A DNA stretch of 55,215 nucleotides from Streptomyces fragilis. GTDB taxonomy: Bacteria; Actinomycetota; Actinomycetes; Streptomycetales; Streptomycetaceae. The notes below the pieces were generated by a model. It searched no databases and had not been told where the DNA came from. It was given only the letters and a program-made list of their open reading frames with translations. This document shows, in pieces, positions 34,534-42,005 of this stretch. Within the stretch, counting starts at the first letter, position 1; each line of letters begins with the position of its first letter. Made by a program: the position numbers and the translations under genes. The stretch spans positions 1 through 55,215 of the forward strand of contig NZ_BEVZ01000015.1 of NCBI RefSeq assembly GCF_003112515.1, read 5' to 3'.

Positions 34534-35727
34534 TCACGGTCGGCCGGATCCGAGGAGCGAAGCTGCGATGACGGGGTGCAGGACGTCGGTGCCGCCGCCG
34601 GTGGAGGCGAAGAACAGGGCGTCGCGGTGGGCCCGTTCGACGAGGTGGTCGCCGTCCGCCGCTGCGGGGCCGATGAGGCGGGCGGCGTCCTGGGTGACGG
34701 CGCGGGCGGCGGTGACGGTGAACAGGCGGGCGGCGGCGGCGTCTCGTCGTGAGGGGCGGCCGTCGGCGTCGAACTGGGCGGCGGCGTGGTGCAGCAGGCC
34801 GGCGGCCAGTTCGCCGCGGGTGGCGATGTCGGCGAGGGCGAAGCGGGTGGACTGGCCGTGGGCGAGGGGGGTCCCGAACAGGGTGCGGGTGCCGGCGGCT
34901 GCAAGGGCGTCGTGGGTGAGGGCGCGCATGATGCCGAGCCAGGGGGCGCTGGTGAAGATCCAGTCGAGGGTGGCGAGCAGGGGTTCGGTCTCGGTCGCGG
35001 CGCCGCGGACGGTGCCGAGGACGGCGTCGGGCAGCACGAGGCAGTCGTCGAGCTGGAGGGTGGCCCAGGGGCAGGTGGGCATGGCGGCCTGGTCGGTGCT
35101 GTGGACGTGCAGCCGGGGGGTGTCGCGGTCGATGACGAAGGCGGTGCGTGTGGTGTCGTCGTGTTCGGCGATGACCAGGAAGTGGTGGGCCTGGGGGCCG
35201 AGGGCGACCAGGTCGGCCCGGCCGTGGAGGATCCAGCCGCCGGGACGCTCCGGGGCGGGCCGGGCGGTGATCGTGGGGGGCGAGGCGGTGCTCTGCGTCT
35301 GGCGCAGGGACAGGGCGCCGAGCCATTCGCCCGAGGCCATGCGGGGCAGGTAGCGCTCGCGCTGGGCGGTGGTGCCCAGGGCGCGCAGGGGCACGGTGGC
35401 CAGGGCGGTGTGCACGGTGAGGGCGAGGCCGAGGCCGGGGTCGCGTGATCCTTCGCCCAGTGTGTCGAGGATGTGGCAGGTCTGGGTGGCGGTCAGGCCC
35501 GCGCCGCCGAGGGACTGCGGGACGAGCAGGCCGGCGAGGTGGGGGCCGGTGGGGTCGCACAGCGCGGTGAGGAGGGTGTCGTCCCACTGGCGGCGCCGGT
35601 CCCGGTCGGCGGTGGTGGGGCGGGCGAGGCGGTGGGTGAGTTCCTGTGTCCGGTCGGCCAGTTCCTGGGCCGCTTTCGCGGACGGCGATGCGCCGTCAGG
35701 GCGCGCCGGGTGGTGCGGAAACACCAT
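34534..35727 (-). CDS. Acyl-CoA-dehydrogenase-fold flavoprotein B
   Basis: 397 residues, divergent ACAD fold. Visible pieces are LAGLLVPQSLGGAGLTATQT (N-terminal domain), YLPRMASGEWLGALSLRQTQ and GGWILHGRADLVALGPQAHH (middle domain), then RTLFGTPLAHGQSTRFALAD and AHRDALFFASTGGGTDVLHP (C-terminal domain). The usual Glu of the YEGT motif is again replaced (FASTGGGTD). It is the first gene of a two-gene operon and ATG 35727 follows GGAGAAGG. The C-ending, GAA/CAA-rich codon use differs from the lysW-type genes opposite. A heteromeric enzyme with flavoprotein A is possible. Confidence 0.75.
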   Translation of the reverse strand: MVFPHHPARPDGASPSAKAAQELADRTQELTHRLARPTTADRDRRRQWDDTLLTALCDPTGPHLAGLLVPQSLGGAGLTATQTCHILDTLGEGSRDPGLGLALTVHTALATVPLRALGTTAQRERYLPRMASGEWLGALSLRQTQSTASPPTITARPAPERPGGWILHGRADLVALGPQAHHFLVIAEHDDTTRTAFVIDRDTPRLHVHSTDQAAMPTCPWATLQLDDCLVLPDAVLGTVRGAATETEPLLATLDWIFTSAPWLGIMRALTHDALAAAGTRTLFGTPLAHGQSTRFALADIATRGELAAGLLHHAAAQFDADGRPSRRDAAAARLFTVTAARAVTQDAARLIGPAAADGDHLVERAHRDALFFASTGGGTDVLHPVIAASLLGSGRP

Positions 35728-36058
35728 GGTTTCCTTCTCCCTTTTCTTGAAAGGGTGCCGCCGGCGGCGGCGCCCCGCACGTGAAAACGGACCTCGAAAA
35801 CATATCCGGTCGGCCGTGGGGTGGTTGATTGTTTGACCGTGGGCAAGGAAATTTGAGACGGCCGTATACGCCTTCGCATTCCCACACATGTCTTGACAGA
35901 CTTCTGACTTGGCGGCTGTTGCAGCTGGCCGGTGGCGTGCCACAGAATTCGTATCGGCTCGTTCGGCTCTCCGCGCCGGGTCCGTGTTCGGATGCGGATT
36001 CTGCGGGGAGTTCTGGTCCGGAAATTCTTTGTCCAGGCGCACACGCGGAGGTAGCGCA
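35728..36058. promoter_or_regulatory. Divergent promoter region of the carrier-protein cluster
   Basis: A 331-bp spacer between the leftward flavoprotein operon and the rightward metallolyase operon. It is locally A/T-richer (AAACATATCC near 35800, GATTGTTTGACC near 35827, GGAAATTTGAGAC near 35846). A TTGACA hexamer at 35893 could be a -35 for the rightward operon, though no clear -10 was found. It is the natural place for binding by the butyrolactone-type regulators at 49-52 kb. Confidence 0.5.
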
Positions 36059-37213
36059 ATGGCAGGCAACAGACCCGTCGGTGACATTCCTCAAGTGTTA
36101 CCGTCCTTGTCGGACGCGACGTTGAGGGATTCCGCGCACATGGCCGGTGTGGAATTCGGGCCGCGGGACGCTGCAGTCATCGCGGACCTTCTGGTCAAGA
36201 CGGGTGTGGAGCTGGTCGAGGTCGGCATGATCTCGGGGCCCGGCTCCAAGGACGCGGACCTGGTCCTCGCCACCCACGAGGCCATCGGTCCCGAGCGCAG
36301 CATGACCCTGGTGGTGGTCCGTGACCGGCAGCAGGTGGCCGCGGCCCTCGACGAGGCGGAACGGCTCGGCGTGCGGCACATCATGTACTCGATACCCACC
36401 TCCGAGCAGCACGCCGGCCTCAAGCTCGGTTCACCGAGCGCCAGGTTCCTGGAGGCGCTGGCCCGCTCGGCGATCACCCAGGCCAAGGAGCGGGGCTTCC
36501 ACGTCACGTTCAGCGGTGAGGACGGCGCCCGCACGCCTCTGGAGCGGCTGGTTCCCTATGTCGCCGCGGGGTTCGCGGCGGGAGCCGACCGGTTCCGGCT
36601 GGCGGAGACCGTCGCCTTTCTGTCGCCCTGGCAGATGGAGGAGGTCATCGGCGCTCTGGCCGCGATCGACGGTTCCGAGATCGAGATCCACTCGCACAAC
36701 ATGCTGGGCATGGCGGTGGCGAACTCGCTGGCCGCGGTGCGCGCGGGCGCGCGGTGGATCTCCGCGACGGTCGGCGGCATCGGGGAGCGGGGCGGCAACG
36801 CGCCCCTGGCCGAGCTGCTGATGGCCCTGCGTGTGGTGCACGGAGACACCCGTTTCGACCTGTCGCACCTGACGCGGCTGTCCCGGGTGGCCCTGCGCGG
36901 CGCGGGGCTGGGCGAGGCGTTCCAGCCGGGTCCGACGTCGCCGCACGCGTTCGCCTACGAGCTGCCGGGCCAGCTGACCCATCCCGAGGCCTACGAGACG
37001 TTGCCGGCGGAAGTGGTGGGCAACTCGCGGGAGTTGCTGGTGCGGACGCGGCTGACCCCTGCTCTGGTGCGGTGGGCGCTCACCGACAGCGATGTGTCGG
37101 TGGACGTGGAGCCGTTCACCGCGTGGCTGATCGCACGGCAGGAGGCGACGGGCCGGCAGCTGCTGGACCGCGACGCGATCCGCAAGGCCGCCGTCGATTT
37201 CCAGGCCGTCTGA
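36059..37213 (+). CDS. DRE-TIM metallolyase (homocitrate/isopropylmalate synthase-like)
   Basis: 384 residues, HMGL-like TIM barrel. The first strand has SDATLRDSAHMAGVEF (the DRE-TIM Arg-Asp kept, with SAH in place of the common GEQ). The metal site is EIHSHNMLGMAVANSLAAV (HxH kept, Asp of HNDLG replaced by Met) and the loop is GIGERGGNAPLAELL. Relatives condense an acyl-CoA with a 2-oxo acid (homocitrate, 2-isopropylmalate) or cleave such products. ATG 36059 follows GGAGG. It is first in the run leading to lysW. It may build the carbon skeleton loaded on the carrier; the substrate is unknown and the altered motifs suggest a non-standard one. Confidence 0.85.
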   Translation: MAGNRPVGDIPQVLPSLSDATLRDSAHMAGVEFGPRDAAVIADLLVKTGVELVEVGMISGPGSKDADLVLATHEAIGPERSMTLVVVRDRQQVAAALDEAERLGVRHIMYSIPTSEQHAGLKLGSPSARFLEALARSAITQAKERGFHVTFSGEDGARTPLERLVPYVAAGFAAGADRFRLAETVAFLSPWQMEEVIGALAAIDGSEIEIHSHNMLGMAVANSLAAVRAGARWISATVGGIGERGGNAPLAELLMALRVVHGDTRFDLSHLTRLSRVALRGAGLGEAFQPGPTSPHAFAYELPGQLTHPEAYETLPAEVVGNSRELLVRTRLTPALVRWALTDSDVSVDVEPFTAWLIARQEATGRQLLDRDAIRKAAVDFQAV

Positions 37214-37244
37214 CCGGCCCTGCCCCGCGCCGCTGCCGCCGGCA

Positions 37245-37324
37245 GCCTCTTCCCCCCTCCCCCGCCCGTCCGCCGGCACCCCCCCCTCCCCTCCCCTCTC
37301 TCTCCCCCCTCTTTTTCTGTCCTG
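37245..37324 (+). repeat. Polypyrimidine tract 1
   Basis: An almost pure C/T run (CCCCCCTCCCCTCCCCTCTC within it) just upstream of the lysW-like gene. Two similar tracts precede the aminotransferase and the FAH-fold genes. Confidence 0.8.
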
Positions 37325-37349
37325 TTCGTGCGAATCGAGGAGCGATCTG

Positions 37350-37535
37350 ATGTCCACCGCCACCATGACCGGCGTCTGCCCCGAGTGCGAGACCGACCTG
37401 ACCGTGCCGCCGGTCGTCCAGGGCGAGACGTTCACGTGCCCGGAGTGCATGCTCACGCTGCGCGTCGAGGGCATCGAGGACGCGAGACTGCGTCTTTCGA
37501 TGGTCGAGGTCCAGCTGCGCGACTGGGGTCAGTGA
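37350..37535 (+). CDS. lysW: Amino-group carrier protein (LysW-type)
   Basis: 61 residues. Two CPEC motifs (CPECETDL at about 10, CPECMLTL at about 31) form the zinc knuckle, followed by an acidic beta domain (RVEGIEDARLRLSMVEVQL) and the C-terminus RDWGQ. In known AmCPs the C-terminal EDWGE supplies its last Glu gamma-carboxyl for an isopeptide bond to the substrate's alpha-amino group. Here the last codon is CAG, giving Gln. ATG 37350 follows GAGGAG. The gene is followed by lysX after one base. The family call is firm; how a Gln-ended carrier is loaded is an open question (deamidation, or altered chemistry). Confidence 0.92.
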   Translation: MSTATMTGVCPECETDLTVPPVVQGETFTCPECMLTLRVEGIEDARLRLSMVEVQLRDWGQ

Positions 37536-37536
37536 G

Positions 37537-38388
37537 ATGGCCAAGTCCGTCGCCATCGTCGCGGACCGGATCGCCTGGGAGGAGCGGCAGCTGATCGAGG
37601 CCGCGCCGCGGTTCGGCCTGTCGATGGAGTGGGTCAACGACGAGTCGCTGTGCCTGGGCCGCTCGGATTCCTCCGTCCTGGACGGCTTCGACGCGCTGCT
37701 GCTGCGCAGCCGCAGTTACACCCGCGGCGGCCTGATCGCCACGCTGGCCGAGGAGGCCGGCGTCGCGGTGGTCAACTCGGCGGCTGCGATCAACGCCTGT
37801 GAGAACAAGGCGGTGCTGCGTACCGTGCTGCGCTCCGCGGGGGTGCCGGTGCCGGAGTTCCGGCTGGTGCTCTCCCGGTCGGACTTCGAGCGGGCGCTGG
37901 AGGAGTTCGCGCCGCCGCTGGTGCTGAAGCCCGTGTACGGCGGCATGGGCAAGCGGGTCACCCTGATCCGCGACCTCGATGTCGCGCAGTCGGTGTACGA
38001 CTACGTCGAGGACCTGGGGCACGCCTTCGAGCAGGCCTGCCTGGTGGAGCCCTTCCTGGCCGGCGGCGCCTCGGTGCGCTGCCTGGTCGTGGGGGACGAG
38101 CTGGTGGGGGCCGCCGAGTTCACCAGCGGGGGCACCGACTGGCGCAACAACGCGGCGCTGGGCAACAGCAGCCGTGCCGTGGCCCGCGACCCCGACGTGG
38201 TGAAGATCGTCAACGGTGTGCTGGACGTCCTCGGTCCGGGGATCTACGGCGTCGACCTGTTCCGCACGGCCGACGGCTTCGTCGTCAACGAGGTCAACCA
38301 CGCGCCCGGCTTCCGGGCGGTGGCCCAGGCGACCGGCACCGACGTCGCCGCCGCCGTCGGCGGATACCTTCAGGAGCTGCTCACATGA
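37537..38388 (+). CDS. lysX: LysX-type carrier ligase (ATP-grasp)
   Basis: 283 residues, RimK/LysX ATP-grasp family. It has an N-terminal domain (VAIVADRIAWEERQLIEAAP), ATP-binding segments PPLVLKPVYGGMGKRVTLIR and ACLVEPFLAGGASVRCLVVG, and the metal/ATP site VDLFRTADGFVVNEVNHAPG (NEVN). LysX enzymes ligate the alpha-amino group of 2-aminoadipate or glutamate to the AmCP C-terminal side chain, using ATP. The Mg-ligand Asn/Glu residues are present. One base separates it from lysW, and its stop overlaps the ATG of the reductase gene. Which amino acid it takes cannot be read here. Confidence 0.9.
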   Translation: MAKSVAIVADRIAWEERQLIEAAPRFGLSMEWVNDESLCLGRSDSSVLDGFDALLLRSRSYTRGGLIATLAEEAGVAVVNSAAAINACENKAVLRTVLRSAGVPVPEFRLVLSRSDFERALEEFAPPLVLKPVYGGMGKRVTLIRDLDVAQSVYDYVEDLGHAFEQACLVEPFLAGGASVRCLVVGDELVGAAEFTSGGTDWRNNAALGNSSRAVARDPDVVKIVNGVLDVLGPGIYGVDLFRTADGFVVNEVNHAPGFRAVAQATGTDVAAAVGGYLQELLT

Positions 38389-39440
38389 TCCGCGCAGGAG
38401 TGGTCGGCGCCTCCGGGCTGGCCGGCGGCGACCTCATCAGACTGATCAGCCAGCATCCCGACTTCGAGCTGACCTTCCTGGGCGGCTCCTCGAACATCGG
38501 CCGGCGGCCGGCCGAGCTGCACCCGGGGCTGCGTTTCGACCTGGGCCTGAGCGTGCGGGCGGTCACCGAGGAGGTCGCCGACCTCGTCGACGTCCTGTTC
38601 CTGGCGACGCCGGCGCCCGTCTCCGCGGAGCTGGCGTCGCTGCTGGCCGACCGGGTGCCGGTGATCGTCGACCTCAGCGGCGCGTTCCGCATCCGCACCC
38701 CCGAACTCCACGACCGGTGGTACCCGAAGGTCAAGCGGCGCCCCGACCTGGTGGAGCGCTTCGTGTACGGCGTGCCGGAGCTGGTCGGCGAGCAGCTCGC
38801 GCAGGCGTCGCTGATCTCGCTGCCGGGCTGCTACGCCACGTCGATGACGCTGGCGCTGGCCCCGCTGACGCTGGGGCTGGGGCTGGAGCTGAGGACGGTG
38901 GTGGTGGACGGCAAGAGCGGATCCAGCGGTGGCGGGCTGTCGCTGCGGACCACGGATCTGCATCCGTTGCGCAACGGGGCGATCGCTCCGTACGCGCCGA
39001 CGGGGCACCGGCACGCCGGGGAGGTGAGGGACTTCCTCGAGCGTGGCCGGCCGGGCTCGGTCGGGTCGCTGTCCATGTCGGCCTACGGCGTCTCGCACGT
39101 GCGCGGGCTGATGACGAGCAGTTACGTGTTCACCGACGAGCGGGTCGAGCAGCGTGAGCTGCAGCGGGCGTACACCCGCTTCTACAAGGGCAAGCCGTTC
39201 GTGCGGGTGAGGCGGCACAACGAGACGCTGATACCGGTGCCCGACCCGCAGGCGGTGCTGGGGTCCAACTTCTGCGACGTGACGGTGCTGCACGATCAGG
39301 AGGAGGGCCGCATCGTCGCCCTCGCGGCCCTGGACAACCTGGTCAAGGGCGCGGCGGGTCAGGCCGTGCAGGCCGCGAACCTGCGGTTCGGTCTGCCGGA
39401 GGAGACGGGCCTGGCGATGCAGCCGGTGATGCCGGCATGA
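38385..39440 (+). CDS. lysY: LysY/ArgC-type carrier acyl-phosphate reductase
   Basis: 351 residues, N-acetyl-gamma-glutamyl-phosphate reductase family. The NADPH Rossmann is IRAGVVGASGLAGGDLIRLI; the active-site Cys lies in LISLPGCYATSMTLAL (about residue 148); conserved GKSGSSGGG and the catalytic-His region PTGHRHAGEV follow. The C-terminus is LDNLVKGAAGQAVQAANLRF. It should reduce the carrier-bound acyl phosphate made by the kinase to an aldehyde. ATG 38385 overlaps the lysX stop, and the stop overlaps the kinase ATG. All catalytic landmarks are intact. Confidence 0.92.
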   Translation: MIRAGVVGASGLAGGDLIRLISQHPDFELTFLGGSSNIGRRPAELHPGLRFDLGLSVRAVTEEVADLVDVLFLATPAPVSAELASLLADRVPVIVDLSGAFRIRTPELHDRWYPKVKRRPDLVERFVYGVPELVGEQLAQASLISLPGCYATSMTLALAPLTLGLGLELRTVVVDGKSGSSGGGLSLRTTDLHPLRNGAIAPYAPTGHRHAGEVRDFLERGRPGSVGSLSMSAYGVSHVRGLMTSSYVFTDERVEQRELQRAYTRFYKGKPFVRVRRHNETLIPVPDPQAVLGSNFCDVTVLHDQEEGRIVALAALDNLVKGAAGQAVQAANLRFGLPEETGLAMQPVMPA

Positions 39441-40267
39441 GCGGGGCCGGGCGAGTGACACCGGGCGTGGCTGATGCGGCCGGTGGGGGCCCTGTCGTGG
39501 TCAAGCTGGGCGGCAGCTGCCTGGAGGATCTGGCCGAGCAGTGGTGGGACGACCTGGCCCGGCTCGGGCAGCGGCACATGCTGGTGCTGGTGCACGGCTG
39601 GTCCAAGCCGCTCAAGCGGCTGCGGCCCCGCTACAGCGAGCCTTCGGCGATCCTGCGTGACCGGTACGGCAACCAGAGCCGGTGGACGACGCCCGAGGTG
39701 ATCGAGGACATCAAGACGGTCAGTGCCGCGATGGCCGAGGACGTGCTGGGCCGGCTGCGCTCGCGTGGGCTCACCGCGCAGCGGCTGCTGGGCAGTGACG
39801 GGCTGTTGCGGGCCGGGGCGGGCGAGCGCTGGTGGTGGCAGGGCAAGCAGCTGGTGGAGCTGGAGAACCTGGTGGGTCCGATCACCTCGGTCAGTGCCGG
39901 GGCGCTGGAGAACGGGCGGCCGGGCCATGCCTACCTGATCACGCCGCTGGCGCTGAACGAGGCGGGCCGGGAGGTCAACACCGACGCCGACCGTGCGGCC
40001 GCGGCCGTCGCCGCGGCGATCGGCGCCAGGGACCTGGTGCTGGTCACCGATGTCGCGCACCTGCTGATCGACGGCAGGCCCGTCTCGCGCATCGATGCCG
40101 GTGCCGCCGCGGCCTTCCGTGACAAGGGCGCCACCGGCGGCATGCGCAAGAAGCTGCGGGCCGCCGGTGAGGGCCTGGAGCGAGGAGTGGAGCGCGTGGT
40201 CATCGGCAGCGCACCGGTGTGCGACCTGCTGGCCGCCCGCACCGGCACCGTCATCACACGATCCTGA
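39437..40267 (+). CDS. lysZ: LysZ-type carrier-bound amino acid kinase
   Basis: 276 residues, amino acid kinase (N-acetylglutamate kinase-like) family. It has PVVVKLGGSCLEDLAEQWWD (phosphate loop), MLVLVHGWSKPLKRL, RLLGSDGLLRAGAGERWWWQ, NTDADRAAAAVAAAIGARDL (Asp site) and GATGGMRKKLRAAGEGLERG (ATP-binding Lys). It would phosphorylate the side-chain carboxyl of the carrier-bound amino acid. The first 18 residues are an extra Gly/Ala tail. ATG 39437 overlaps the lysY stop. LysW-X-Y-Z in this order is the diagnostic AmCP cassette. Confidence 0.9.
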   Translation: MSGAGRVTPGVADAAGGGPVVVKLGGSCLEDLAEQWWDDLARLGQRHMLVLVHGWSKPLKRLRPRYSEPSAILRDRYGNQSRWTTPEVIEDIKTVSAAMAEDVLGRLRSRGLTAQRLLGSDGLLRAGAGERWWWQGKQLVELENLVGPITSVSAGALENGRPGHAYLITPLALNEAGREVNTDADRAAAAVAAAIGARDLVLVTDVAHLLIDGRPVSRIDAGAAAAFRDKGATGGMRKKLRAAGEGLERGVERVVIGSAPVCDLLAARTGTVITRS

Positions 40268-40279
40268 GGAGCACCGAAC

Positions 40280-40843
40280 ATGGCGCGATCACGCGTGCTG
40301 CTGGTCAACAACGGAACGCTGTCGCTCAATCAGCTGCGGCGTCGCTTCGAGGAGTTCGGCTCGGCCACCGATGTGGTCGACGTCGCCTCGGTGCCGGCGC
40401 GGCTGGACGGCCGCCACCAGGCGATCGTGCTGAGCGGCACAAAGGTCCGTGCCTATGACACGACGTTCTACCGGCCGCTGATCGATCTGATCATGACCTG
40501 CGACGTCCCGGTGTTCGGGATCTGCGGCGGCATGCAGATCATCGCGGTCTCCCAGGGCGCTTCGCTGGCCGAGGGCCCGCAGCGCGTCGGCGGGTACGAC
40601 GTCGAGGTGGACAAGGACGAGGCGCTGTTCACCCACGTCAAGCCGACGGTGACGGTGTTCCACCGGCACACCCTCTACGTGCGGCAGGCCCCGCCGGGCT
40701 TTCGCAGCATCGGCCGCTCCGAGCACGCTCCCGTGGAGTTCCTGCGCTCGGACGACGGCCGGATCTTCGGCGCCCAGGCGCACCTGGAGTTCCGCGGCGA
40801 CGGCCGGAACATCCTGCGGGGCTTCGCCGACCTGTACCGGTGA
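40280..40843 (+). CDS. Class I glutamine amidotransferase / gamma-glutamyl hydrolase-like protein
   Basis: 187 residues, a stand-alone class I GATase. The nucleophile elbow is VFGICGGMQIIAVS (Cys about residue 79), and the His-Glu of the triad is in FGAQAHLEFRGDG near the C-terminus. An extra His-rich segment is FHRHTLYVRQAP. No synthetase domain is attached or next to it. ATG 40280 follows GAGGAG 12 bases after lysZ. This fold includes gamma-glutamyl hydrolases (C26, PuuD). In this cluster it could deamidate the carrier's C-terminal Gln or cut the gamma-glutamyl isopeptide to release product. Both are hypotheses. Confidence 0.85.
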   Translation: MARSRVLLVNNGTLSLNQLRRRFEEFGSATDVVDVASVPARLDGRHQAIVLSGTKVRAYDTTFYRPLIDLIMTCDVPVFGICGGMQIIAVSQGASLAEGPQRVGGYDVEVDKDEALFTHVKPTVTVFHRHTLYVRQAPPGFRSIGRSEHAPVEFLRSDDGRIFGAQAHLEFRGDGRNILRGFADLYR

Positions 40844-40895
40844 CCGGAGCCTTCCGGTCCCTTTCGACCTCTCCCCACGGCTGAAGGACATGACA

Positions 40896-42005
40896 ATGAG
40901 TGATCTGGACAAGCCGGCCTTCACGGTCCATCTGCACGGCAGCGGCGGCGACATCAAGGGATGGGTCGTCGTGGACTCCCTCCACGACGGTCTCGCCATG
41001 GGCGGCACCCGCATGACCCCCGGGGTCACCGAGGCGGAGGTCGCGGGCCTGGCGCGCGACATGACGCACAAGTTCACCCTGGCCGGGCTGCCGATCGGCG
41101 GTGCGAAGGCCGGCATCGTCGCCGACGGCGGCGACCGCGAGGAGACGTTCCGCACCTTCGGCCGGACGGTCAAGCCGCTGCTGCACGGCGGCATCCACCT
41201 GGGCATCGACATGGGTGTGACCCCCGCCGACCGTGCGGTGTTCTTCGAGCAGGCCGGCTACGATCCGCGTTTTCGGCTCGGCGCCCCGGACATGCCGATC
41301 GACTGGCGCACCTACTACGAGCCGCTGATCGACTGCACCGGTCACGGTGTGGGGGTGGCCGCGGTGACCGCGCTGGAGGCGTCCGGGCGGGCGCAGTCGG
41401 CGCGGGTGGTCGTGCAGGGCTTCGGCGCGGTGGGCCGGGCGGTGGCCCGGTTCCTCGAGGAGCGCGGGCACGTGGTCGTCGGGGTCGCCGACATCGACGG
41501 CACGATCAGCGCGCCGCGGCTGCCGGTGGAGGACCTGATCGCCATCACCGACGAGTTCGGGCGCATCGACCGCTCGCGGCTGCCGGCCGGGGTCACGCTG
41601 TCGGGCGGCGCCGACGCGTGGCTGGACGTCGACGCGGACCTGCTGATCCTCGCCGCGCAGAAGCACGCGCTGAACGCGGCCAACGCGCACCGGCTGCGCG
41701 CCCCTCTGGTCGTCGAGGGCGGCAACCTCAGCTCCAGCGGCGAGGCCAAGGAGAAGGTGCGGGCCTCCGGCGGCACGCTGGTGCCGGGAGTGATCGCCAA
41801 CATCGGCGGCGCGGCGTCGGCGGCGCTGGCGGTCACCAGGGTGGTGCCGTTCGAGCTGGGCGCCGAGGCCCGCAAGGCGTGGGTGTTCGACTGGGTGGGC
41901 GAGCGGGTGCGGGTCAACACCCGTGCGCTGCTGGAGATCGCCCGCGCCTCGGCCGGTGACCCGCTGCCCGAACTGCTGGCGGTGCGGCGTGGGGAGCGCC
42001 GGTGA
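40896..42005 (+). CDS. Glu/Leu/Phe/Val-type amino acid dehydrogenase
   Basis: 369 residues from ATG 40896, which is 7 bases after GAAGGA; ATG 40890 is too close. The catalytic part has GLAMGGTRMTPGVTEAEVAG, ARDMTHKFTLAGLPIGGAKA (the two active-site lysines) and the NAD(P) Rossmann RVVVQGFGAVGRAVARFLEE. VVEGGNLSSSGEAKEKV and VIANIGGAASAALAV follow. It interconverts an L-amino acid and its 2-oxo acid plus ammonia, closest in build to leucine dehydrogenases. It could aminate a pathway 2-oxo acid, for example one derived from the metallolyase product. The stop overlaps the next GTG by 4 bp. Confidence 0.88.
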   Translation: MSDLDKPAFTVHLHGSGGDIKGWVVVDSLHDGLAMGGTRMTPGVTEAEVAGLARDMTHKFTLAGLPIGGAKAGIVADGGDREETFRTFGRTVKPLLHGGIHLGIDMGVTPADRAVFFEQAGYDPRFRLGAPDMPIDWRTYYEPLIDCTGHGVGVAAVTALEASGRAQSARVVVQGFGAVGRAVARFLEERGHVVVGVADIDGTISAPRLPVEDLIAITDEFGRIDRSRLPAGVTLSGGADAWLDVDADLLILAAQKHALNAANAHRLRAPLVVEGGNLSSSGEAKEKVRASGGTLVPGVIANIGGAASAALAVTRVVPFELGAEARKAWVFDWVGERVRVNTRALLEIARASAGDPLPELLAVRRGERR

